Shown here piece after piece: positions 40,601 through 52,214 of a DNA stretch of 64,000 nucleotides. The position numbers and the translations under genes are program-made. Below the pieces are notes generated by a model that worked only from the letters and a program-made list of their open reading frames with translations, was not told the origin of the DNA and did no database searches. Positions within the stretch are counted from its first letter, which is position 1. Each line of letters opens with the position of its first letter. Origin of the DNA: Dermatemys mawii (taxonomy: Eukaryota > Chordata > Testudines > Dermatemydidae); the NCBI GenBank assembly GCA_007922305.1, contig ML677334.1, positions 63,835,142 through 63,899,141 on the forward strand, given 5' to 3'.

Positions 40601-41478
40601 TGCACACTCCTCCTCACCTGGATCCAGTGGCAATTCTACTTGTCTCTCAGAGAGGAAAGAAGGGGCGACTCCATAGCAGACCAAACCAACTTTGTGGGGT
40701 GGTACTGGTCATCTCGCCCCATTCCAGTGGTCAGTAGGATAGGTTGAATAAGAGTTGTAAAGGTCCCCATGGCATGGTGTACCAAAGGTTCTGAAACAGG
40801 TGATGAGGTAGAGGTTGATGCCAAGCTAGTCAAGATCCTCTGACCAGGAAGGTGTGTTGCAGAAGAAGGAGCAGTTCATTGGGCAGCTCAGAATCTCCTG
40901 ATGGGAAGAAAGCCACCTCCTGTTTCAACAGCAGTACCAACCATGCCACTCTAAGTCAAAGCCCAAAAATGGAATGGGACACACACACCTCCCAAAGGCT
41001 AGTTCCCCTAGCCAAGTTATATATTTCCTCAAGGAAACACTTGATGAAATGGGAGACTGAGTCTGGAAAGCAAAGATATCCGCAGCAGGAGCACAGATCT
41101 CAACTCTTTCCTGAGCAAGTGGGGTCCTATATGCCCAAACCAAACAGAGCTGCAGTAAAGAGTCTATGCCACTGCAGTTTAAGACAAAGACAGTACCGAA
41201 GGTAATCAGTATTCTCTGTGCTCAGTTTTCATTGATGTAGGTGCACCATAAGGTTGTGTTTGGGACTACCAGAAGTCCTAGTGTTGCCGAATCACAATCT
41301 GGTGCTGATGGAGCCCTAGACTTGTCACATGCCCCTGAGACTTAAGATGTTCCAAGTTCTCTTGGGTTGAAGCTTATAGACTTGCCTGGTTTAGGCAGGG
41401 CTGAATCAGATGTCTTCAAAGAGGATTCGGAGGAAGACAACCTCATGCTTACGAGAGTGCTCCTTACTCTCCTGACAT

Positions 41479-41576
41479 ATAGATCAGCCTTACTCAGCAA
41501 GGAATGAGTCTCCTGCCACACTCCTGAATCGGACCTTGTGGCTGGAGTTACTCCTTGCTGAGTAAGGCTGATCTAT
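41479..41576. repeat. Perfect 25-bp inverted repeat (hairpin)
   Basis: 41479-41503 and 41552-41576 are exact reverse complements (atagatcagcctt... against ...aaggctgatctat) around a 48-base loop. It lies within the decayed gag region of the DIRS-like element. Confidence 0.9.
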
Positions 41577-42495
41577 GGGACAGAGGTTCCCTGGACCTGG
41601 GTCCAAATGCGGTCTCATAGCTCTTCCATTGGATGCTTCGTAAGGTGAAGTTCCCACCGTTTCCAGGTATGGTGGGGAGACACAGGGCAGGTATTCCACC
41701 TTGTTACAACGAGATAGTATAAGCAGCATAGGTGATTATCACTGTCCAAGAAGGAATGCAGGCAGGAACCACAAAATTTGAAGCCCAGAGTCCAGGGCAT
41801 AGTCCAATACCCAAACAGGGTGTGCACTTTCACGATAAAGAGATTGCTAAAAAGAAGTATTCTAGTGCATTTTTACAGTGCAAATATTTGTAATAAAAAA
41901 TAAATACAAAGTAAGCACTGTACACTTTGTGTTCTGTGTTGTAACTGAAATCAGTATATTTGAAAATGTAGAAAACATCCAAAAATATTTAAATAAATGA
42001 TATTCTATTATTGTTAAACAGTGTGATTAATCGCACCATTAATTGTGCTATTCATTTTTTTAATTGCTTGTCAGCCTTAGTTTCTACCTAAAATGCAAAA
42101 TACTGATTAAAATAGGCTGGCTATTGTTAAGACTCCTAGTATTGTGGAGTAAGAATGTTAAATAGATGACATCAACAGGCAGGATGGATATTTTGACTAT
42201 TGACCCATATTGTAGCTAGTCATCTGCCATTTTTTCATATTATTAAACAGCAGAATTGACTTACCTTCATCCTCACCATAAAAGACCTGGATGACTATTT
42301 TGATCTACAATTGTCTAAATAGTGGTGATTCTTGTACTGTCATCAAGGTTGGACATTGATTATGTGCTTGATATAAAAACATGGCAGTCCTCCCTAGTCC
42401 CTATACTTGCACCTATGAAGAAACTGATTCTTCACATTAATAATTCATCTGTCATGCTAGATCATTTTATATTTCACACACACAGGTTCAAATAC

Positions 42496-42583
42496 CTTTC
42501 TTCTCTTGCTTCAGGACTGTTTTGTGATGAAGATGCAGATTCCTTTTTCTTGTCTTCAGAGTCTTTATCAGTTGACGGCCCAT
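42496..42583 (-). CDS. TCEA1: TCEA1, linker exon (residues about 78-107)
   Basis: The 88-base exon completes Asp78 with AT and reads [20 protein letters not shown], then NSPEAREE, and ends with AG of a split serine. It aligns with the human DGPSTEKDLDEKKKE...[11 protein letters not shown] linker after the LW domain. Charged and serine-rich, it is probably disordered. Acceptor tttccag, donor gtattt on the - strand. Confidence 0.93.
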
Positions 42584-43379
42584 CTGGAAATGTACGAACC
42601 ATGAAATAAGCATTGCCTCTTATAGGACAGAAATAGCAGCTAAGTATAAGTTAAATGTAATGTAGTTTATTGCCATAAGGGTTGAGTACCCACAATTCCC
42701 ATGGGAATTTGAGTGTGCTCAATACCTGTGAAAAATCAAGCCACTTATTGAGGCATCTAAGTTTGAAAACTCTGCCTTGATGATTAGAATGAAACTACTT
42801 AAATAAACTAAGTGCTTATTTAACAAAAAAAGCATCACACAGTTCTATAGTTAAGTCCACACAGATAAAACCAAACAAAAAACTAGGGGATCAAAAGTTT
42901 GAGACTATCAAATCAAATAAAAAACAAAGTTAAAATTCATCACCCTGAATGAAGACAACAGAAAAGAAAACAAAGTTATCCAAATACAATAGGTGCTGCA
43001 TTAATATAGAAGTGGTATTTTAAAAGTCCTGAAGATCAAAATAAAAGAAAATCCACAAAATATATGTATTAAGAAAACTAAAACCATAAGAAGTTGAACT
43101 AGTCATTATTTAAGTACACAGTTAAGACACATTTGCATTTTTCATATAGAAGGAAAATTGACCCCTTCCCTTTTTTACGTATGAAGAAATAAGTAATCAC
43201 CATTACAACTAAAGCATACTTATTTGATGCACAATACAGGAAATATTCTATATATGCAGACACCTCATCCATTCTTACATTCTCTACTGTCAACTGCATG
43301 AATATTTTCACCAGGAATTTTAGAGTTGTATTAGCATTTTGTCATCTTTTTCCACCAACTGGCCTACAATTTCACTAGA

Positions 43380-44040
43380 TGAATCTCATGTTATACTGAT
43401 ATGGAGCAAACTGTCTAGGGAAGTTGTGGAAGCTCCTTCACTGCATGTTTTCAAGAAGAGGTTGGATAGCCAGGGCCAACGCAATCCATTAGGCGAATTA
43501 GGAGGTCGCCTAGGGCGCCAAGATTTGGGGGTGCCAAAAAGCAGTGCCCTCCCCAAAAAATTTTAAAGTGTTCTTGGGCTGCCTATGGCACACTGACATC
43601 TGCAGCCCTCAGACTCCCTCTGCCAGCGCAGGCAAAGCCGCGTCGCTCAGGAGCGGTGCAGTATTCCCTGCGCTGGGAGAGGGAGTCTCAGAGCCGCAGG
43701 TGGAGCTCTGCCCAGCCGCTGGCACCCCCGCCGGCAATATCAGTTTCAACCTGGAGCTCTCAGATTCCCTCTCCCAGTGCAGGGGAAGCCGCTCCAGGCT
43801 GAAACTAACATTTCCGGGCAGGGTGGGGGGGAGGGTGGTTGCTGCCGCAGGGCTCTGGAAAGGGGTGGGGGGGTGCAAGGTGGAAGTTTTGCCTAGGGCA
43901 CGAAATATCCTTGCACCACCCCTGTGGATACCCATCTGTCTTGGATGGTTTAGACACAACAAATCCTGCTCCTTGGCCGGGGACTAGACTAGACGACCCT
44001 TAAGGTTCCTTTTAATGCTATAGTTCTACAATATCACAGG
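43380..44040 (+). mobile_element. CR1-type LINE 3' end, split by a hAT
   Basis: The left part (gtggaagctccttcactgca, then ttcaagaagaggttggatag) and the right part (catctgtcttggatggttta, then gactagacgacccttaaggt and atgctatagttctac) form the conserved 3' region of CR1 retroposons. Removing 43471-43924 plus one TSD copy rejoins them as ggttggatagcatctgtc-like CR1 text. There is no coding part. Confidence 0.8.
43471..43924. mobile_element. Non-autonomous hAT nested in CR1, 454 bp
   Basis: Ends cagggccaacgcaatcc and ccttgcaccacccctg fit the hAT pattern CAGGG...CCCTG. Target duplications tggatagc (43463-43470) and tggatacc (43925-43932) agree in seven of eight bases. The interior has GC-rich self-complementary parts (gcctagggcgcca against tgcctagggca). 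Confidence 0.85.
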
Positions 44041-44502
44041 CTACTGATTCACATATAATTCTCTGATACATCAGCAGCAGACTGGGAAACTTAACAGTCA
44101 CTTCACATAAGGAAGGTGGGTGGAGGTGAGAGTGGTGTTTAACAATTTAAAAAATGCCCTCCATATTTTCATATTTCCGCAAGCTTAACAAAATAATCTT
44201 GAAACAAACAATATACAAGTAATTTCATTTGTCAGCAATTTACATCCAAGGAGGAAAGATACTGTAATGGCACTAGGAGAAATGAGAAGCTATGAGAGAA
44301 GAGCTTCATAGAAAAGCAGGAGTAGAGCAAGAAACTTCAGATTATGACATATGAGAGTCAGGAAAGTCTGTCTGGTATAGTTCATAAGACTTCCTTATAA
44401 AAAGACAAACCAGGAGAAATGTTATGACACAAAAGAGTAAAAGGACTGGTTTTCATCGAACATATTACCTCCCTTTTTCTGTGGTGCAGATATCAGTACC
44501 TA

Positions 44503-44680
44503 TATTAGTCTACACAGCAAAGAAAACATCTGCAGTGTGGGAAGGTCCCAGAGCTCAGGCTCCAGTCTGAGGCCAGAAGTCTACACAGCAATGAAACAAC
44601 CCTGCTGCCCTAGCCCTGTGAGCCTGAATCAGCTGGCACAGGTCAGCTGCAGGTTTTTCTTTGCTGCATAGACACCCATT
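44503..44680. mobile_element. MITE with about 28-bp TIRs
   Basis: The left end tagtctacacagcaaagaaa pairs with the right end tttctttgctgcatagacac, and the match extends to ctgcag. The interior shares gtctacacagcaatgaaaca with a wider turtle MITE family and with 39355-39562. Confidence 0.65.
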
Positions 44681-44853
44681 GTCTGCAGGAATATAAAGTA
44701 TGTTTCCTCATTGGAAATCCAGGCCGTATTATTGAATGATTCTTTGTCTAATTAGACATTTTAATTTACATAGGGTAGTTTGCAGATGTAATGTGAGGTG
44801 TGAAAAAGGACTCAAGAATGCAGCGGGGGAACAGATTACCTATTTGTTATGTA

Positions 44854-46709
44854 TGTAGTATTGTTGTGGCCATGCTGGTCCCAAGATATTAGAGAGACAT
44901 GGTAAATGAGATATCTTTTATAGGACCAACTTCTGCTGGAGAGAGAGAGAGAAAAAACTTTCAATATTACAGAGAGCTCTTCTTCAGGACTGCAAAATTA
45001 AGGCCAGGTCTACACTACAGGGCAAGGTGAAAAATCCACATACCTGAGTGACATATTTATATTGTCCTAACCCTCACTGCAGACAGTGCTATGTCAATAG
45101 GAGAGCTTCTCCCATTGACACAGCTGCTGCCTCTCGATGAGGTTGATTAAGTAGACCGATGGGAGAAGTCCTCCCATCAGCATAGGAGCAGCTCTCCCAG
45201 CGGCATAAGAGCATCTTCACTTAAGCGCTACAGCAGCACAACTGCACCTGCACTGATGCAACAATTTAAGGGTAGACCTGTCCTGTTATGTCACTGCTAA
45301 ATACAAGGTTTGAACAGATTGTTTAGTATAAGTAGTTAACACATTTCAAGGGACCATTCAAGCCGAAGTGGCTTATTAACAACTCTCCAGTCTTAGGAGG
45401 AAAGGGAAGAGCTGCTGGGGTCGTTAGTGGTTTATAGATTGTTGCAATAAGCCATAAATCCAGTGTGATTTTTAGCGTCTAGCAAAGTTATAAATTTAAG
45501 CTCCCAGGCTCATCTTCTGAACGTGTTGTGCAGGTTTCCTTTGAAGATAAGGACAGATGTCTGAGAGCGATCACTCTATGAAAAGCATTCACTCATAGCT
45601 GATAGGGTGTTTTTTCTTATTTTCCTGTGTAAATTCATTCAAGCGTGTAATGGTTGTTTGGTTTCACTACATAGTTTCTATTGTTGTGATAGGCATGTAT
45701 AGAAGGATGGGGGGTTGTTTTAAGGCCAGAAGAGGGGATTAGGGAAAAATTTCTTTCAGGATGGGATCCCCACTGAGTACAAGTTGTAGTCTGATACCAC
45801 TCTGTATGAGCTCCAGTTTTGGTGGTAGGTGACAACTAGAGGTGTACAGTCAGAGGAGGTTTTATTTCTGTATTGAAACAGGTTTCCTTGGGGTATGTGG
45901 GTGGCCCATTCCATGATGCAATCTACTTCTCTTGTGGAGTGTCTTCGGTGAAGGTGGTTTTGTGTGTATTAAGGTATATATACCACAACTTTCTCCCACT
46001 GTGGTCTTCAAAAACATACAATAAAATCCCAACCTCTCCAAACTTCCTACAGATCAGAACTCAAAGCAGCATCAGACCCTGCCAAAACAGATGCAAAACC
46101 TGCAGATATATCTCCACTGCTACAATGATCAACACCCCTCTCCCAAACATTCCTTTCAAGATTTATGAGTCCTGACATGCCTATCACAATGTGTGGTGTA
46201 CCTTATCCAGTGCCATAAAAGCCTCAATAGTAAGTATGTGGGTGAAATCAGAAAACCACTACGCTCTTGAATGAGCTTACACAAGAAAATGATAAATGAT
46301 AAAAACACTATCACCTGTCAGTTAACTTTTTTTCACAGAATAAACACCTGCACAATCCTTTTAAAAGACGAGCCTGGGAGCTTAAATTCATAAATTCACT
46401 AGACACTAAAAATCACAGACTGAATAGAGACAATTTATGACTTATTACAACAATCTCTAATCCACTAAGAACCCCAGCCCTGCAGCAGTGCCCCCTTCTT
46501 CCTTTCCTCCCTATAAGTGGAGGGGTATTAGGCAGCCACTTCAACTTGGTCAATTGAAATATTTGTTAACTACTTATGCTAAACAATCTGTTCAAACATT
46601 CACTTGTGACACTAAAGTTTTCCAGACCCGAAGAACTCTAAACTCAAAAGCTTGCGGCTCTCACCCACAGAAACTGGTCCAAGAAAAGATATTACCTCAC
46701 CCACCTTGT
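44854..46709. mobile_element. Inverted-dimer Penelope-like retroelement with 14-bp TSD
   Basis: The insert is bounded by a perfect 14-base repeat ctatttgttatgta (44840-44853 and 46710-46723). The two halves are inverted copies meeting near 45980. For example, gtttgaacagattgtttagt at about 45309 recurs in reverse complement near 46580, and aatttaagctcccaggctc near 45495 recurs near 46375. Coding remnants run outward on - (about 45960-45600) and on + (about 46010-46320); both resemble the region after the RT domain of Penelope-like elements (recalled), for example LQIYLHCYNDQHP in one + frame. All frames are broken. The left arm is interrupted by a MITE. Confidence 0.78.
45001..45290. mobile_element. 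MITE nested in the inverted dimer
   Basis: Ends taaggccaggtctacacta and gggtagacctgtcctgtta are imperfect inverted repeats with flanking TTA-like triplets. The interior is palindromic (ggagagcttctcccattgac, then gatgggagaagtcctcccat). Its removal makes the left arm of the dimer continuous with the right arm's reverse complement. Confidence 0.72.
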
Positions 46710-46723
46710 CTATTTGTTATGTA

Positions 46724-47609
46724 ATTATTCACTTGAGCAATAGTCACAACAAACCCTTCCCTCCAAAGGTCAAACTTTCTATAGGAGTTCAGAAGCTTTT
46801 CAGAAGTTTATTCTATTTGATGTCTATATTATATATATTCATACACACACTGGTATTGCCGATAGTAAAAAAGTTACAAACACAAAGATATATAATTTTC
46901 ATTTGGTTTTGTTTATAACTAAATTTACTGGATAAAATTGATAAGTGTTGCCCTTCACATAATCTAGTCCAATTCATTACATAAAGTAAGGATCTTATAT
47001 AAAGTTGAGTTATTCCAAAGCATTCTGAAGTGTGATTTGGCAAGTACTACAATTATTCTTGTTTACACCCTTGAAGAAAAACTCAGAAAAAACAAAACTG
47101 CTAGTTCATAAACATTTAAGCTTTTATACTGCATTCATTTCAAAACTTTTTCTCCCCTCATTCTTAATTTCATAAAGGGGAATAAAATGTTTCTTACAAT
47201 TATCCAATAATGTACACCTTCAGTCCAGTAAATGATTAAACAAAGCCCTTATAAATGTATTCTAAAAGTTCCCGCATTGTTTTCCAGAGAGATACCTTCA
47301 GGACTCAATAAAAATAACCCTGAAATTTCAAGCTACATTGTAGAATATTTAGATTTTACACATTCTTAAAGGAAATTGTCTGGATCAAAGAAAATAGAAC
47401 ACATCCTGAAATCTAACCTGACATTTGCAGATTAGGATACTTCATGGTATTTTGCTATATGCTCCAACTTGCTTAATATAAAATAATATCAATCAAGTGT
47501 CACTACTTGCAAAGAATTTTCTCTCTCATCACGTCAAAGATTTTTTTACGACCTCCAGTAATGCAGTGTGTGTGTTCATCTGAACTGTATCCAGTTGACC
47601 TGTGTAAGG
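46724..47609. other. AT-rich intron sequence, nothing recognised
   Basis: No exon, RNA gene or repeat could be supported in this part of TCEA1 intron 3. The same holds for 47910-48870. Confidence 0.5.
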
Positions 47610-47909
47610 CAGCGGTCGTCAACCTTTCAGAAGTGGTGTGTCGAGTCTCCATTTATTCACTCTAATTTAAGGTTCTGCGTGCCAGTAAAACATTTTAACA
47701 TTTTTAGAAAGTCTCTTTCTGTAAGTTTAACATATAACTAAACTTTTGTAGTAAATAAAGTTTTTAAAATGTTTAAGAAGCTTCATTTAAAATTTAATTA
47801 AAATGCAGAGCCCCCCAGACTGGTGACAAGGACCCGGGCAATGTGAGTGCCACTGAAAATCAGCTCGCGTGCCACCTTTGGCACGTGTGCCATAGGTTGC
47901 CTACACCTG
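47610..47909. mobile_element. Non-autonomous hAT, 300 bp
   Basis: Ends cagcggtcgtcaacctt and aggttgcctacacctg form an inverted repeat. The interior (ctaatttaaggttctgcgtg, then cactgaaaatcagctcgcgt) matches, in reverse, the partial element at 63769-64000. The flanking octamers agree only in five of eight bases, so the insertion is old. Confidence 0.75.
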
Positions 47910-48871
47910 TTCTAGGGTCTTCCAAGCATTATCTGCACTTTGTAAAGACTGATCTTGTCCTGTAGCTCTCACCAAGTCTCTTTTCAGAAGATGCTCGGAA
48001 GCCACCACCTGAGACTCTACTACTCAGCTACAAAAATATTGTAACCAGTCTTTGTTTTCACGCTTTATGTGGTTCTCATCAAGAGAAATGTTGATTATTC
48101 TCTGAGGTTCAGAAACACACCTGAATTCTTATAGATTCTCTCTTCATTCTTAAAAGTTCCAAAAAATGTTTAACTTACGAAGTATACACAACATCTTTTT
48201 ACTTGACAGGTTAAGTTCAAAAATTCAGTTATAAACAATTCACAAAAGGTCCCAGAGGTCAGAACAGTTAACAGCTGTCTACTTCTGTCATCATCTTTGA
48301 TCCATCCCGTTTTACAAGCACTACAAACAGCATAATTGAAATGATTTGTACAGCAGCCTGACATACAGTATTCTGGTCAAAATGAATGACAAAACAAAAT
48401 TAAGTCCCTAACTTTTCCACCTTCTTGGCTCAGTTGCACAACTCTACAGTGCGCTACAATGTAATTCATTTCAAATTCAAACAATGTGTTGGAATTTATA
48501 GTAGTGAATCAACATTCGCCCTGGTATGCTTGAGGAACAGATTTACACGGTGATCAAGGAAATTCGTGACTGAGTCAGTTCTGTGCATCAATACTATGTT
48601 TTCATGTATAGCAGTGATTTTAATAAACCCGAGAGGATACACGAGTGCAATAAATAAATAAACAAACAACAACAACAGGGGTTCTTGATACAGTGTGGTT
48701 ACATCTCTCTGTTTCAGAAAAAAGATTCAGTTTTAATTACTACCAACACAAACTCTTGCTACCGGTTTTCTTCAAAACTTTAGTGTCACTTGATATCAGT
48801 ACAGTTATATGCCAGAATTCTAGCAAGATAGCATTTTTAATGGGAGTAAGAATGATCTTTTATTGAACTTA

Positions 48872-49274
48872 CAGTAGAACCTCAGAGTTATGAACACGTT
48901 GGGAATGGAGGCTGTTCATAACCCTGAACAAAACGGTGTGGTTGTTCTTCCAAAAGTTTACAACTGAACATTGACTTAATACAGCTTTGAAACTTTACTA
49001 TGCAGAAGAAAAATGCTGCTTTTAACCATCTTAATTTAAATGAAACAAGTACAGAAACAGTGTACTTAACCTTGTCAAAAAATTTTTTTAAAACTTTCTT
49101 TTTTTAGCAGTTTACATTTAACACAGTACTGGTACTACATTTGCTTTTGGGAGGGGGAGGACGGGGGGGGGGGGCTTTGGCTGCTGCCTGATTGTGTGCT
49201 TCTGATTCCAAATGAGGGGTGTGATTGACGGGTCAGTTCGTAACTCTGGTATTTGTAACTCTGAGATTCTACTG
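48872..49274. mobile_element. Tigger/pogo-like non-autonomous DNA transposon, 403 bp
   Basis: Ends cagtagaacctcagagtta and taactctgagattctactg are nearly perfect inverted repeats, flanked on both sides by TA. That fits Tc1/mariner superfamily insertion. The interior has a G-run (49159-49173) and no transposase. Confidence 0.85.
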
Positions 49275-52108
49275 TATTCAAAGTGCACACTGAAATAGGT
49301 TAATTCTTCTTCTGAAGGGAAACACTTTCATATGTCTCAATATATTCTGATGTTTAAAAATCAGTCACCATGAAGGTAAGGATTGGTAAAGACAAGCAGA
49401 ACAAATACACTGAATCTAAAGGAACATTTGTTATGTTTTGGAAATTATTTCTGCTTTGATTTAATCAAGAAGTTCTTTGCCAAACTTTAAAATCTAGCAT
49501 GTTGTTACTCTGAAATCTACTCTACTCAATCTTTTTGTGGGTCTTTGCTTCTCAGCTAAGTGATTTCTGATCTAGTGTCAAATTTAGGCAAAAGTAGCTA
49601 GTCTCAGCTACAAAGTAGATGCCAAAAGTTGCAATGTTTGCTTACTATGGAGAACTTTCACCAATGCTCCAGTCAACTGACCTCTTTTTATCCTTATTTC
49701 TACTCTCTTTGAATATTTTCTTCAATTTGTAAGAATTGTTAGTCTTCCATTTATGTCTTTTATCTATCTTAGGGGTCCTCTTAAGTACATGGGACAAATA
49801 TGTAAGCTATATTACTTTCAGACAAGACTGGGGAAAATGAGAAGTTTGGTGTACAAAATTTGAAATTCAGATACAATGCAATAAGTGATGATAAAATGTC
49901 ATTTGAAATCTCATCCTATTTACTGTAAAAATCTTTGCTTCACTGTCAGAATTGCAATGTATTATTAATATAGCCTTTAAAATAAACTAAAACCCTGAAC
50001 TGATGATTTATCAGAATTTTTATTATCTACCCAAGATCTTCCCCCACTTTCTAAAGTATGTCCAAGAGCTTCCCATTTCTTCAAAAACCTCATTAACAAG
50101 AGAGCTTTACTTCACCTACTTGTTAGTGGACACTTGACAATATACTTCTGGAGTAGTCATTTTGATCTCTAGTAATTAAAAATCTCGACGTAATTTAAAA
50201 TTCAGGAGAAATGTGGGTAACTAGCTCATCCACAGTTTGTTTTTAAATATATATCTCCAGCTTTACAATCCTGAGGAAAATCCCAGTGGAAGCCGTCTGC
50301 AATTCTTTCAGAATTATTTTCCAATTAATTATTTGTATTAGATGGGAGAAAACATCTTCACGATAATTGGAAAATGTTTCTCTCCTCAAAAATGTTTGGT
50401 TTTCCACGATATTTTGAGATTGTTGAAAAAGGAGAAATGTCACTGGAAAAAGCAGCTTGAAGTTAAGATGGTTGAAATTAAAAAAATAATAGCACTTCTG
50501 TAGGTTTGCACTGAAAATGATAAAGAAAATATCCATTTGTCGCCTTAGTTATTGGGATAATTTACTGATAATTTGTAACAAGTTTTGGAAGGAAGGGTAT
50601 ATTTTTAATTTATTTACATCTGAACAGCAGGAATTTATATTTTATATTGTTCTCTCAGTATTTACCAGCATTTTGCTCAGTTGTTTTTACACAGAATCAA
50701 ATTCCAGTTTTACATAACAGGTAGACAAAGTACACTAAGTTTCATATTGACATAAAGGCATACACAAATGTAGGCATTTGAGTTTATTAGGTTACATTTA
50801 CAAGTGACATTTAATTATTAGTAAAGTATCTCTCTTGATAATAACAAAACAAGACATGATTTTAGAAGTTTGTTCACCAGTACACTTGCTGTACTTCTGC
50901 CTTCAGAAAATGCCTGCTCAAACAAGCATTAGAGTCCTATATATCGTTTCATGCTTTAATTCAGCATATACAAGTCTTTACTTTAGAAACACCCCCATTA
51001 AGAACACACTCATAATTTGTCATTTTTTATTTTCTAAATAAATTTGTCATTTATTTTCTAAAATGGATGCCAAACCATTCCTGCAAGCATTTAGAAAAAA
51101 AGAATGAAGGGGATGAAATTGGATTGTCTTGAAATGTATAGCTAGCTAACTTGGATGACAGCCGGCATAGCACACTTGTCTAAACTGAAAATACTTCTGT
51201 TAATTCAGCAGCTCTTGTAATTTCTGTAAAACAAAAGCAGACCTCACATTTTAAAGACTGAGCTACTGGAAGAAACTCCCTAAACTTAAGTTTGTGTGAA
51301 TGTGAGATGAAGCCACATATAAGAGTAATCAGCAATGTTCCAAATAAACATTGTTCATGAGTTTCAGAGGCAGGTGTTTAAAACTGCACTAAGATTACAG
51401 TGATGTCATTTATACTAGCATAAAAAATGCTGCGAGAATAATATCCTCAGATGAATTAATAACTAGTACACAGCATTTAAAGGAATATTTTTTAAGTTCT
51501 ATCCACTTTATTAATGTGCCTTTAATGACTATTGAGGTTTCAGAGAGTGAGCAAAACGCACATTGGAGATATGTACTAGTCATAATACTAATAGCATTAA
51601 GTCAACTTTTTATTTTTGTGTTTTCCTTTTCTGTAGTTTATGACCCACTGACAGTTAAGATTAAAACCTTTTAACACCTTGATGTAAAGGCAGTGTAAAG
51701 ACTTTGGAAGATAGAGAACAGCTGATGCACACACACAAAAGGTCAGTAGGTTTTAATGCTGCAATAAGGCCACTCTGGCATTTAGTCAAATAGCAAGCAA
51801 TGAGACTTTCCAATAGATATTAGTCATGTCACAGAGACGTGCTTCACGCTGCTCTGTTCTTAGCAACTCATTATCCCAATGAAGTTACACTGACTACAGT
51901 TCTTAAGGGGACTCACAAGTAATGCAGTGATAGAGGGCACAGGGAAAATGAAAATGATACAGGGGATACAGAAAAATCTTCAATATTGAATGGGAAAACT
52001 GGTGAGCCAAGAATCAAAATGGTGGCAATAGTTTATAATGCCCACAATACAAATGATTAAATGCCTGAAGAAGAAGGAAGATTGTTAAAAAGCTTTTTGC
52101 AGTCATAC

Positions 52109-52214
52109 CTAACAGCTTCTTCCAAGACTTGATGAGAGATTTTGCTAAAGACGTAACCTCTTCATCTGCGCTTTGCTTGCGTATTGCATTCACTGACATT
52201 CCAATTCTTGTGGA
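52109..52214 (-). CDS. TCEA1: TCEA1, N-terminal LW domain, second part
   Basis: The 106-base exon reads [20 protein letters not shown], then [15 protein letters not shown], and ends with G of a split Asp. This is the core of the TFIIS N-terminal (LW) helical domain, including the conserved Leu-Ile-Lys-x-Trp-Lys segment that names it and binds other elongation factors. Acceptor ctgttgcag, donor gtatga on the - strand. The sequence is nearly identical to mammalian TCEA1. Confidence 0.95.

Larger units (their letters stand above)
37680..41835 (-). mobile_element. Decayed DIRS-like retrotransposon
   Basis: The - strand holds, in order, a CxxC...DxHxxC-type gag zinc segment (about 41820-41700), gag blocks (40600-39868), a reverse transcriptase (39147-38710), and an RNase H-side block (38580-38412, with SLVGHVTSCTYV). 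This is the order of a DIRS-type element. Frameshifts and stops break each part. It has the same orientation as TCEA1. Outer ends are not fixed; a MITE has inserted between gag and RT. Confidence 0.72.
35965..42495 (-). other. TCEA1: TCEA1 intron 4
   Basis: A 6.5 kb intron, donor gtattt and acceptor tactttag, holding a GC-rich hAT element, a decayed DIRS-like element and a MITE. From 41865 to 42495 nothing is recognised. From 36965 to 37680 there is GC-moderate sequence of probable repeat origin with no family assigned. Confidence 0.85.
42584..52108 (-). other. TCEA1: TCEA1 intron 3
   Basis: A 9.5 kb intron, donor gtatga and acceptor tttccag. It contains a CR1 end with a nested hAT, a MITE, an inverted-dimer retroelement, a second hAT and a Tigger-like element. 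From 42584 to 43379 and from 49277 to 52108 it is AT-rich with nothing recognised. Confidence 0.85.

Noticed and set aside
43544..43987. A 147-codon + strand open frame
   Set aside because: It crosses from the nested hAT into CR1 3' sequence, so it is a chance fusion.
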